NCBI RefSeq assembly: GCF_000349845.1
Contig: NC_020829.1
Span: forward strand, 1,922,001-1,986,000
Source: Pseudomonas sp. ATCC 13867
Lineage (GTDB): Bacteria; Pseudomonadota; Gammaproteobacteria; Pseudomonadales; Pseudomonadaceae
DNA: 64,000 bases
Direction: 5' to 3'
A program made the position numbers and the translations under genes. Every line of letters begins with the position of its first letter. The first letter of the stretch is position 1. The notes beneath the pieces were generated by a model. That model worked only from the letters and a program-made list of their open reading frames with translations, was not told the DNA's origin and ran no database searches. Positions 47,221-54,740 of this stretch are shown here, one piece after another.

Positions 47221-48681
47221 TCACACGCCCCAGCGGGGGATGTGATGGCTGCCCATGGAAATGCACACGTTCTTGACTTCGGCGAACACCTCGAAGCTGT
47301 ACTCGCCACCTTCGCGGCCGGTGCCCGAACCCTTCACGCCGCCGAATGGCTGGCGCAGGTCGCGGACGTTCTGGCTGTTGATGAACACCATGCCGGCCTC
47401 GATGCCGCGGGCCAGGCGGTGGGCCTTGCCGATGTCCTGGGTCCAGATGTAGGAGGCCAGGCCGTATTCGGTATCGTTGGCCAGACGCAGCGCTTCGGCC
47501 TCGTCCTTGAATTTCATCAGGCACACCACCGGGCCGAAGATTTCCTCCTGGGCGATACGCATACGGTTGTCCACGTTGGCGAACACGGTGGGCTGGATGA
47601 ACTGCCCCTTGGCGAGGTGCGCCGGCAGGTTGGCCGGACGTTCCAGGCCGCCGGCGAGAAGGGTCGCGCCTTCCTCGATGCCGATGCGGATGTAGCCGGT
47701 GACCTTGTCGTAGTGGGCCTGGGTGATCATCGAGCCGACCTGGGTTTTCGGGTCCTGCGGGTCGCCGACGATCAGGCGCTTGGCGCGGGCGGCGAACTTG
47801 GCGACGAATGTGTCGTACACGCTCTCCTGGATGAAGATCCGGCTGCCGGCGGTGCAGCGTTCGCCGTTCAGCGAGAAGATGGTGAACAGCGCGGCGTCGA
47901 GGGCGCGGTCGAGGTCGGCGTCATCGAAGATCAGCACCGGCGACTTGCCGCCCAGTTCCATGGAGTATTTCTTCAGGCCGGCGGTCTGCATGATCCTGCG
48001 GCCGGTGGCGGTGCCGCCGGTGAAGGAGATCGCGCGCACGTCCGGGTGGCGGACGAGGGCGTCGCCAGCGGTGGCGCCGTAGCCCTGCACCACGTTCAGC
48101 ACTCCGGCCGGGATGCCGGCTTCCAGCGCCAGGCGTCCCAGTTTGTTGGCGGTCAGTGGCGACAGCTCGGACATCTTCAGCACTGCCGTGTTGCCCAGCG
48201 CGAGGCACGGTGCAGTCTTCCAGGTGGCGGTCATGAACGGCACGTTCCACGGCGACACCAGGCCGCACACGCCAACCGGCTGGTACAGGGTGTAGTTGAG
48301 CATCTGGTCGTCGACCGGGTAGCTGTGGCCATCCATGCGGGTGCAGACTTCGGCGAAGAACTCGAAGTTGTGCGAGGCGCGCGGGATCAGCACGTTGCGG
48401 GTCTGGTGGATCGGCAGACCGGTGTCCAGGGTCTCCAGCTCGGCCAGGTTCGGCACGTTCTGGTCGATCAGCTCACCGAGCCTCCGCATCAGCTTCGCGC
48501 GTTCCCTGGCGGGGGTGGCGGCCCATTTCGGGAAGGCTTCCTTGGCCGCGGCGACCGCCATGGCGATCTCTTGCGCGCCGCCGCTGGCGACTTCGGCGAT
48601 CACTTCGGTGGTGGCCGGGTTGATGGTTTCGAAGACTTCTTTGCTCTCGACCTCGCGGCCGTTGATCCAGTGCTTGATCAT
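47221..48681 (-). CDS. hpaE: 5-Carboxymethyl-2-hydroxymuconate semialdehyde dehydrogenase HpaE (HpcC)
   Basis: HpaE oxidises the ring-cleavage semialdehyde with NAD. The 486-residue protein is very similar to E. coli HpaE as recalled: NHWING-type start (MIKHWINGREVES), SFTGGTATGRRIMQTAGLKK, the MELGGKSP catalytic Glu region and the nucleophilic Cys in FSLNGERCTAGSRIF. An ATG at 48702 overlaps the hpaG2 stop, but the ATG at 48681 has AGAGG 10 nt upstream and matches the family start. The downstream gap to hpaD is 113 nt. Confidence 0.95.
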   Translation of the reverse strand: MIKHWINGREVESKEVFETINPATTEVIAEVASGGAQEIAMAVAAAKEAFPKWAATPARERAKLMRRLGELIDQNVPNLAELETLDTGLPIHQTRNVLIPRASHNFEFFAEVCTRMDGHSYPVDDQMLNYTLYQPVGVCGLVSPWNVPFMTATWKTAPCLALGNTAVLKMSELSPLTANKLGRLALEAGIPAGVLNVVQGYGATAGDALVRHPDVRAISFTGGTATGRRIMQTAGLKKYSMELGGKSPVLIFDDADLDRALDAALFTIFSLNGERCTAGSRIFIQESVYDTFVAKFAARAKRLIVGDPQDPKTQVGSMITQAHYDKVTGYIRIGIEEGATLLAGGLERPANLPAHLAKGQFIQPTVFANVDNRMRIAQEEIFGPVVCLMKFKDEAEALRLANDTEYGLASYIWTQDIGKAHRLARGIEAGMVFINSQNVRDLRQPFGGVKGSGTGREGGEYSFEVFAEVKNVCISMGSHHIPRWGV

Positions 48682-48698
48682 GCTGCTGTTGCCTCTAT

Positions 48699-49472
48699 TC
48701 ATTGCTGGCCGGCGCGGTTCGCGAAGAACTCGGCCTCGCTGACGATTCGGTTGACCAGGCGGCCGACGCCTTCCACTTCCACCACCACTTCATCGCCCGG
48801 CACCACGTCGGCCAGGCCTTCCGGCGTGCCGGTGGCGATCATGTCGCCCGGCTGCAGGGTCATGAAGCTGGAGAAGTATTCGATCAGGTAGGGAATGTCG
48901 AAGATCATGTCCGCGGTGGTCCCTTCCTGCTTCAGCTCGCCGTTCACCCAGGTGCGCAGGGTGAGCTTCGACGGGGCCGGCACGTCGGCGGTATCGACGA
49001 TCCACGGGCCGACCGGCGTGGTGGCATCGCGGTTCTTCACTCGCAGGTTGGGCCGGTAGTAGTTCTCCAGGAAGTCGCGGATCGCGTAGTCGTTGCACAC
49101 CGTGTAGCCGGCCAGGTAGTCCAGCGCGTCCTCGCGCTTGACGTTGCGCGCCGGCTTGCCGATCACCGCCACCAGTTCGCACTCGTAGTGCATGTAGGCG
49201 ACGTCGTCCGGGCGCCAGGTGACCTGGTTGTGGCCGGTGTAGGTGCCTTTGGACTTGATGAACGCCAGCGGCTCGGTGGGTGCCTTGAAGGACAGCTCGG
49301 CGGCGTGGTCGGCGTAGTTCAGGCCGAGGGCGAACATGCTGCCGGTGGCGGGCGGCAGCCATTCCACCCGGGATTCGGCGAGCAGGCGGCCATTGGGCAG
49401 GCGGACGGCGTTGCCTTCTTCCACGGTGACGGCGAAGGTTTCGCCCTGATAGCGGATGCGTGCGTGTTTCAT
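48699..49472 (-). CDS. hpaG2: Homoprotocatechuate degradation decarboxylase/isomerase, HpaG C-terminal-type subunit
   Basis: HpaG decarboxylates 5-oxopent-3-ene-1,2,5-tricarboxylate and isomerises the product. In enteric bacteria it is one protein with two homologous halves; here the halves are separate genes. This 257-residue half contains FALGLNYADHAAELSFKAP, ECELVAVIGKPARNV, with the metal-binding acidic residues of the fumarylacetoacetase fold, and GDMIATGTPEGLADVVPGDE. AAGGAG precedes the ATG. Confidence 0.93.
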   Translation of the reverse strand: MKHARIRYQGETFAVTVEEGNAVRLPNGRLLAESRVEWLPPATGSMFALGLNYADHAAELSFKAPTEPLAFIKSKGTYTGHNQVTWRPDDVAYMHYECELVAVIGKPARNVKREDALDYLAGYTVCNDYAIRDFLENYYRPNLRVKNRDATTPVGPWIVDTADVPAPSKLTLRTWVNGELKQEGTTADMIFDIPYLIEYFSSFMTLQPGDMIATGTPEGLADVVPGDEVVVEVEGVGRLVNRIVSEAEFFANRAGQQ

Positions 49473-49482
49473 GGCTGGCTCC

Positions 49483-50142
49483 TTACTCCGCTACCACGTT
49501 GCTGACGAGACGCCCGAGGCCGTCGATCTCGACTTCCACACGGTCGCCGGGCTGCACATCGACGCGGCCTTCCGGGGTGCCGGTGATCAGCACGTCGCCT
49601 TCGTGGAGGGTCATGAATTCGCTGATCTCGGCGATCAGTTGGGGAATGCTGCGCACCAGGTTGGCGGTGCTGTTCTGCTGGCGCAGTTCGCCGTTGACGA
49701 ACACTTTCAGGGCGAGGGCGTGCGGATCGGCGATCTCGCCGGTGCCGACCACTTCCGGGCCGATAGGGCAGAAGCCGTCGCGGCACTTGGCCTTCACCGC
49801 CGGGCGGTAGTAGCTGTCTTCCGGCAGGCTGAATTCGTTGACGATCACATAGCCGGCGACGTGTTGCATGGCGCTGTCGGCGCTGACGCGGCTGGCATTC
49901 CTGCCGATCACCACGCCGAGGGCCGGGCCGGGCTGCAGGCGCTGCACGTCACGCGGGAAGATCACCGGCTCGCCGTTGGCGTTGCGGGTGTTCGGCGTCT
50001 TGATGAACAACACCGGCTTGACCGGCGGCTTCTGGTACGGCGGCTCGTTGAATTCGCCGAGACGGCTTTCCAGCAAGCCCTGGTAGTTCAGCGCGACGCC
50101 GAACAGGGTGCCTTGAGCGACTTCGCTGACTGCGCGGCGCAT
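49483..50142 (-). CDS. hpaG1: Homoprotocatechuate degradation decarboxylase/isomerase, HpaG N-terminal-type subunit
   Basis: This 219-residue protein is the other HpaG half: FGVALNYQGLLESRLGEF, PVLFIKTPNTRNANGEPV and EGDVLITGTPEGRVDVQPGD show the same fold as hpaG2. It is the first gene of the minus-strand catabolic operon. The start at 50142 (MRRAVSEVAQG) follows AGGAGAG; a longer open frame upstream reaches 50199 but has no such site. The promoter with an embedded operator lies at 50218-50246. Confidence 0.93.
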   Translation of the reverse strand: MRRAVSEVAQGTLFGVALNYQGLLESRLGEFNEPPYQKPPVKPVLFIKTPNTRNANGEPVIFPRDVQRLQPGPALGVVIGRNASRVSADSAMQHVAGYVIVNEFSLPEDSYYRPAVKAKCRDGFCPIGPEVVGTGEIADPHALALKVFVNGELRQQNSTANLVRSIPQLIAEISEFMTLHEGDVLITGTPEGRVDVQPGDRVEVEIDGLGRLVSNVVAE

Positions 50143-50203
50143 GGTGCTCTCCTGAACTGGGAATTCGTTTTCGCACCGGTTCGATCTCCCGGCGCGCATT
50201 TCG

Positions 50204-50236
50204 TTAACATGGAAACGTTTATAGTTAACATGTTAA
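50204..50236. promoter_or_regulatory. Candidate HpaR operators
   Basis: A perfect 12-nt palindrome TTAACATGTTAA (50225-50236) occupies the -35/-10 spacer of the catabolic promoter. A second TTAACATG half (50204-50211) lies just downstream of the -10 box. MarR-family HpaR is known to repress the meta-cleavage operon from such sites, though the exact consensus here is inferred. Confidence 0.75.
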
Positions 50237-50246
50237 TGAAGGTCAA
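50218..50246 (-). promoter_or_regulatory. Sigma-70 promoter of the hpaG1G2EDFXHI operon
   Basis: Read on the minus strand, TTGACC (50246-50241) and TATAAA (50223-50218) are separated by 17 nt. This is close to the sigma-70 consensus and 76 nt before hpaG1. Confidence 0.85.
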
Positions 50247-50361
50247 GCGGCAATGTTTCCGCTGTCGACCTGTGGCATGGATTTAATCGGGAAAGCGCAT
50301 GGCGGAATTGTTCCGCGCTGCCAGCGGCTTGATCGAGAATGACAGGTGGCTGCCACCTGAA

Positions 50362-50455
50362 TTCTGGATCCCCGCGTTCGCGAGGATGACGGAGTTGGGA
50401 GCTATATGGCGTCATCTGGGAACTCCGTCATCCTCGCGGACGCGGGAAACCAGAA
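50362..50455. repeat. Long imperfect inverted repeat upstream of hpaR
   Basis: The 26-nt arms 50371-50396 and 50421-50446 are complementary except for one or two positions, and TTCTGG/CCAGAA extends the stem. The arm (CGAGGATGACGGAGTT) is a known type of dispersed intergenic repeat in proteobacteria. It ends 110 nt before the hpaR ATG. Confidence 0.85.
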
Positions 50456-50564
50456 GACAGTTGCTGCCGTGGGCCGGCTGCGGGGCAGGGGGAATTGCCC
50501 ACGGGGCCGCGTTGCTGGTTAAAATCCTGTTATTCAAGGGGCATTCAGGAGCGAGCGCCACCTC

Positions 50565-50987
50565 ATGCAAAGTTCACGCACTTCCCTTGCCCTCACGCTG
50601 CTGCAGGCCCGCGAGGCCGTAATGGGCTTCTTCCGTCCGCTGCTCAACGAGCATGACCTGACCGAGCAGCAGTGGCGGGTGATCCGTATCCTCCGCCAGC
50701 GCGGCGAGCTGGAGAGCCATCAGTTGGCCCACCAGGCGTGCATCCTCAAGCCGAGCATGACCGGCGTGCTGTCGCGCCTGGAGCGCGACGGCATCGTGCG
50801 CCGCTGGAAGTCCGAGCAGGACCAGCGCCGGGTGTTCGTCTGCCTGACCGAGCAGGGCCAGCAGTGCTACATCGCCATGAGCGAGGGGATGGAGGCGAAC
50901 TACCGCAAGATCCAGGAGCAATTCGGCGAGGAAAAGCTCGACCAGTTGCTGCAGCTGCTCAACGACCTGAAGCAGGTCAAGCCCTGA
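50565..50987 (+). CDS. hpaR: MarR-family repressor HpaR
   Basis: HpaR represses the homoprotocatechuate operon until substrate is present. The 140-residue protein matches HpaR: SLALTLLQAREAVMGFFRPL, LTEQQWRVIRILRQRGELES in the winged helix, and the recognition helix/wing region KPSMTGVLSRLERDGIVRRW. It is divergent from hpaG1, and the candidate operator lies in the shared gap. AGGAGCG precedes the ATG at 9 nt. Confidence 0.93.
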   Translation: MQSSRTSLALTLLQAREAVMGFFRPLLNEHDLTEQQWRVIRILRQRGELESHQLAHQACILKPSMTGVLSRLERDGIVRRWKSEQDQRRVFVCLTEQGQQCYIAMSEGMEANYRKIQEQFGEEKLDQLLQLLNDLKQVKP

Positions 50988-50994
50988 GGTTCTC

Positions 50995-51017
50995 GTAGGA
51001 GCGAGCTTGCTCGCGAT
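50995..51017. repeat. REP-type single arm between hpaR and hpaA
   Basis: GTAGGAGCGAGCTTGCTCGC begins 7 nt after the hpaR stop and has no inverted partner nearby. Confidence 0.88.
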
Positions 51018-51045
51018 CCTTCGCTCCGAATACGGAGATTCCGCC

Positions 51046-51963
51046 ATGGCCACCCGCGCACCCATTCCCAACATCGACATCGGCCAGGTCTACGACCTGC
51101 GCTATGCCGATGCCGAGGTGCACTACGAGGAACTCGGCAAGCTGGCGGACTTCTTCGGCCGCAACATGCCGGTGCATCGGCACGACCGCTTCTTCCAGGT
51201 GCATTACGTGAAGAGCGGTTCGGTGCGCGTCTACCTCGACGAAGAGCACTACCACCAGCAGGGGCCGCTGTTCTTCCTCACGCCGCCGACCATTCCCCAT
51301 GCCTTCGTCACCGAGTCGGATGCCGACGGCCATGTACTCACGGTCCGCCAGCAACTGCTCTGGCCGTTGCTCGAGCCGGAGCAGGGGCTGGCTGGCGGGC
51401 CGCGCATCGGCGCGGTGTGCGTGGCGTTCAGCGAACTGGACGAGACCTACCGCGACGAGGTGGAGCGCGTCGACCGGCTGTTCGACATGCTGCGCGAGGA
51501 GTTCCGCGCGGCGCGGCCGGGGCGCGAGATGAGCCTGGTGTCCCTGACCCGGCTGATCTTCATCAGCCTGCTGCGGCTTTCCGCGCGCTCGCTCAAGGCG
51601 CAGCCGACACGGCGCGACGACCTGCAGTTCTTCCACCGCTTCAATGCGCTGATCGAGGAGCACTACGCGGAGCACTGGCCGCTGACCGACTACGCCAGCC
51701 AGATCGGCGTGACCGAAGCGCGGCTCAACGATATCTGCCGTCGCGTGGCGGGACTTCCCTCCAAGCGACTGGTGCACGAACGCGTGATGCAGGAGGCCAA
51801 GCGCCTGCTGCTGTTCACCGGCAGTTCGGTGAACGAGATCTGCTACCACCTAGGCTTCAAGGACCCGGCCTATTTCAGCCGCTTTTTCACCCGCAATGCC
51901 GGGATGGCACCGGGCGAGTATCGGCAGAGCAAGGCGGGGGACAAGGAAGAAGCCTGGCGCTGA
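51046..51963 (+). CDS. hpaA: AraC-family activator HpaA
   Basis: HpaA is the 4-hydroxyphenylacetate-responsive activator of the hydroxylase genes in enteric bacteria. The 305-residue protein has an N-terminal cupin sensor (about residues 20-140, MPVHRHDRFFQVHYV) and a C-terminal AraC DNA-binding domain (about 205-300) with two helix-turn-helices: LTDYASQIGVTEARLNDICR and VNEICYHLGFKDPAYFSRFF. The ATG at 51046 follows GGAG and matches the family; an upstream in-frame ATG at 51007 would translate the REP arm. Confidence 0.92.
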   Translation: MATRAPIPNIDIGQVYDLRYADAEVHYEELGKLADFFGRNMPVHRHDRFFQVHYVKSGSVRVYLDEEHYHQQGPLFFLTPPTIPHAFVTESDADGHVLTVRQQLLWPLLEPEQGLAGGPRIGAVCVAFSELDETYRDEVERVDRLFDMLREEFRAARPGREMSLVSLTRLIFISLLRLSARSLKAQPTRRDDLQFFHRFNALIEEHYAEHWPLTDYASQIGVTEARLNDICRRVAGLPSKRLVHERVMQEAKRLLLFTGSSVNEICYHLGFKDPAYFSRFFTRNAGMAPGEYRQSKAGDKEEAWR

Positions 51964-51982
51964 CCGTCTTTCCCGCATTTCA

Positions 51983-51994
51983 TTAACTTGTTAA
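51983..51994. promoter_or_regulatory. Second TTAAC-type palindrome, before the Bcr/CflA gene
   Basis: TTAACTTGTTAA differs at one base from the TTAACATGTTAA palindrome in the hpaG1 promoter. It lies 35 nt before the transporter start, so HpaR may also control this gene. Confidence 0.55.
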
Positions 51995-52029
51995 CGTTGT
52001 GCTCCGTTTGAATTCCACCGGAGCCTTCC

Positions 52030-53235
52030 ATGTCCATCCTCGCCAGGCCGCAGCGATTGATCCCGCTGCTCGCCGCCCTGGTAGCCTTCGCGCCGCTGTC
52101 CATCGACACCTACCTGCCCAGCCTGCCCCTGATCGCCCGCGACCTCGGTGCAGGGGAGAGCGATGTGCAGATGACCATCAGCGTGTTCCTCGCCGGGCTG
52201 TGCCTGGGCATGCTGGGGTACGGGCCGCTGTCCGATCGCTTCGGCCGTCGTCGGCTGCTGCTTGGCGGGATCGTTCTTTATCTGCTGGCGACGATCGGCT
52301 GCATCGTGGCCGACAGTTCCACCAGCCTGATTCTCTGGCGCTTCCTTCAGGCACTGGGCGGTGCTTCCGCGGCGGTGCTGGCGCGGGCCATCGTCCGCGA
52401 CCTGTTCCCACTGGCCGAGGCGGCGCGGGTGCTGTCGCTGATGCACCTGGTGACCATGTTCGCCACCCTGGTGGCGCCGCTGCTGGGTAGTCTGCTGGCG
52501 GACATCGCCGGGTGGCGGGCGATCTTCGCCGCGCTGCTGGGTTTCGCCCTGATGTGCCTGCTGGCGGTGACGCTGCGTATCCCGGAGACGCACCCATCGG
52601 ACAATCGCGGCCGCAGCGTGGCGGACGCCTTCCGCGCCTACTGGATCATCGCCACAGATGCGCGCGCCATCGGTTACCTGCTGTGCATGGGGCTGCCGTT
52701 CGGCGGCATGTTCGCCTTCATCACTGCGTCGCCCTTCGTCTACATCGAGCTCTTCGGCGTCTCGCCGCAGACCTACGCCTGGCTGTTCAGCATGAACATC
52801 GGCGGGATCATCGTCGTAACGTGGCTGAACGCGCGCCTGGTCGGCCGGCTCGGGCCGCAGCGCATGCTTGGTTTTGGTTCGCTGGTGGCGCTGCTGGCGG
52901 GGCTTGGACTGCTGTTCTGTGGCAGCACCGGAATCGGCGGCTTGCCCGCGATCGCGGCCTGCCTTCTGGCCTATGTCAGCGTCACCGGATTGCTCGGCGC
53001 CAATTGTGTTGCGAGCTTGCTGGCGCTATTCCCGCGTCAGGCGGGCGCAGCGGCCGGCCTGGCGGTGGCGGGACAGTTCGCCATTGGCGCAGGCCTCAGC
53101 GCGCTGGTCGGGGCCCTGGCAAACGGCACGCCGCTGCCGATGTGCGCAGTGGTAGGAAGCGCCGGTATCGGCTGCTTCCTTGCCTTCCTCATGTTGCGGG
53201 CCGGGAATGCGCGTCAGTTGGCGGAGCCGGCCTAG
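52030..53235 (+). CDS. MFS transporter, Bcr/CflA (drug resistance) family
   Basis: This 401-residue protein has 12 hydrophobic segments and the DHA1/Bcr-CflA features: FAPLSIDTYLPSLPLIARDL at the start and LGYGPLSDRFGRRRLLLGGI in loop 2-3, with RFLQALGGASAAVLARAIVRD in segment 4. Such proteins export drugs or small metabolites. Its place in the hpa island, with an HpaR-like palindrome before it, suggests export of an aromatic compound or a toxic intermediate (inference). Its 3' end overlaps the next gene by 47 nt tail to tail. Confidence 0.85.
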   Translation: MSILARPQRLIPLLAALVAFAPLSIDTYLPSLPLIARDLGAGESDVQMTISVFLAGLCLGMLGYGPLSDRFGRRRLLLGGIVLYLLATIGCIVADSSTSLILWRFLQALGGASAAVLARAIVRDLFPLAEAARVLSLMHLVTMFATLVAPLLGSLLADIAGWRAIFAALLGFALMCLLAVTLRIPETHPSDNRGRSVADAFRAYWIIATDARAIGYLLCMGLPFGGMFAFITASPFVYIELFGVSPQTYAWLFSMNIGGIIVVTWLNARLVGRLGPQRMLGFGSLVALLAGLGLLFCGSTGIGGLPAIAACLLAYVSVTGLLGANCVASLLALFPRQAGAAAGLAVAGQFAIGAGLSALVGALANGTPLPMCAVVGSAGIGCFLAFLMLRAGNARQLAEPA

Positions 53236-54433
53236 GCCGGGTGCCCAGCCAGACGCAGTAGGCGAGCAGCAGACCGCCGGCCACCGCCATCGCCCAGGGA
53301 CCGCCGAAGCTCGCTGCGATCAGCCCGGCGAGCAGGCCGCCGATGGCGTCGAAGCCGAAGCGGGTGGAGGTGTACAGCGATACCACGCGCCCGCGCAGCT
53401 CTTCCGGCGCCTGGCCTTGCAGAATGATGTTGGTGCCGACGTTGTTGATCGTCACGCCGAAGCCCAGCACGGCCATCGCCAGCAACGACAAGGGCAGGTT
53501 GCGGCTGACGGCGAAGACGAGCAGGGCGGCGCCGTTGGCGATGGCGGAAAGCAGGATGAGCCGGGGCAGGGCGCCGACGTTCTGCCGCGCGGCGAGAAAT
53601 ACCGAAGACAGCAGCGAGCCGAGCCCGGCTGCACCCCACAGCCAGCCAAGGGTGCGCGCGTCGCCGGCGAAGATGTCGCGGGCGAATACCGGCAGCAGCG
53701 AGGCATAGCTGGATGCCGTCAGGTTCACCATCAGCACGCTGAGCATCATCATGCGCACGTTGGGCGTCTGCAGCGCGTAGTTCAGCCCTTCGCGGAACAC
53801 GCTGCCCATGCTGCCCGTGGCGCGCATCGCCGGCGGCAATCGCACCAGCAGCAGGCCGATGACCAGCGCCAGGTAGGACGCGGCATTCAGCGCGAAGCAG
53901 GTCGCCTCGCTGACCATCGCCAGCAGCAGTCCGGCCAGCGGCGGGCCGATGAAGCGCGAGCAGGTGAACAGCGTGGCGTTCAGCGCCAGGGCGTTGGGCA
54001 GGTCGTCGCGGTCGTCGACGAAGCGGCTCAGCAACGATTGACGCAGCGGCGTGTCCACCGCGTTCAGCACGCCGAGCAGGGCGGACATTGCGACGATCAG
54101 CGTCGGGCCGATCATCCCGCTGGCGGTCAACCCGGCCAGGGTCAGCGCCTGTACCGCCAGCAGGGTCTGGGTGCCGAGCAGCAGCAGGCGCTTGTCGTGA
54201 CGATCGATCCAGGCACCGGCCAGCGGGCCGACCAGCAATTGCGGCAGCAGCGCGACGCAGGTGGTCACGCCGAGCAGGGCGGCGGAGTTGGTCAGCCGAT
54301 AGACCAGCCAGGCGAGCGCCACCTGCTGTATCCAGGTGCCGAGAGTGGAAACGGCATGACCGAGGAAATACAGGCGGAAATTGCGGTGACGGAGTGCGCG
54401 CAGCGAGGCGGGCCAGGTCGTGGGTGAGGGCAT
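53189..54433 (-). CDS. MFS transporter, EntS/MFS_3 type
   Basis: The 414-residue protein has 12 hydrophobic segments and starts with the MFS_3 pattern SLRALRHRNFRLYFLGHAVS, then TLGTWIQQVALAWLVYRLTN; LVGPLAGAWIDRHDKRLLLL is the loop 2-3 motif. Relatives include EntS and other exporters; the substrate here is unknown. The gene is convergent with, and overlaps, the Bcr/CflA gene. It is divergent from the hydroxylase genes and shares their 307-bp control region. Confidence 0.82.
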   Translation of the reverse strand: MPSPTTWPASLRALRHRNFRLYFLGHAVSTLGTWIQQVALAWLVYRLTNSAALLGVTTCVALLPQLLVGPLAGAWIDRHDKRLLLLGTQTLLAVQALTLAGLTASGMIGPTLIVAMSALLGVLNAVDTPLRQSLLSRFVDDRDDLPNALALNATLFTCSRFIGPPLAGLLLAMVSEATCFALNAASYLALVIGLLLVRLPPAMRATGSMGSVFREGLNYALQTPNVRMMMLSVLMVNLTASSYASLLPVFARDIFAGDARTLGWLWGAAGLGSLLSSVFLAARQNVGALPRLILLSAIANGAALLVFAVSRNLPLSLLAMAVLGFGVTINNVGTNIILQGQAPEELRGRVVSLYTSTRFGFDAIGGLLAGLIAASFGGPWAMAVAGGLLLAYCVWLGTRPRPAPPTDAHSRPAT

Positions 54434-54740
54434 GGAGTTCCTTGGGCGGACTGCGATGGCGAGAAGTTCATATATTAATGAGTTTCCGAGAAAAACCGAT
54501 AGGAAGCTTTGTTTTTCGTGATATTGGGCCTGCCACTTAGATCGTTAATAACGAAATGAAATTCTGCGAAAAGTGCAATCTAGCCTTTGGAAGTTGCATT
54601 CAGGGAGGCCGCGACAGCGTCCCATAATCGCCCTGCCACTCTCGCCATCTCACTCGAGAGCCCTGTCGGATAGGCCCGGGTCGCATCGACGCCCCACGCG
54701 CCACTCCGGCAATCAGTCAAAAACAATCAGGGCCGATAAC
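54434..54740. other. Divergent control region between the MFS gene and the C2 hydroxylase gene
   Basis: This 307-bp gap is AT-rich at 54465-54580. It holds CATATATTAATGAG (54469-54482), the 11-nt palindrome CGTTAATAACG (54543-54553) and a TGCAA/TTGCA inverted pair (54574-54578, 54594-54598). These are candidate HpaA or HpaR sites, but no promoter could be fixed. No gene is seen. Confidence 0.5.

Larger units (their letters stand above)
50143..50564. other. hpaG1-hpaR divergent control region
   Basis: This 422-bp gap contains the catabolic promoter (50218-50246) with TTAACATG-type operator sequences, and a long imperfect inverted repeat (50362-50455) closer to hpaR. No gene is seen. The hpaR promoter was not resolved. 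Confidence 0.65.
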
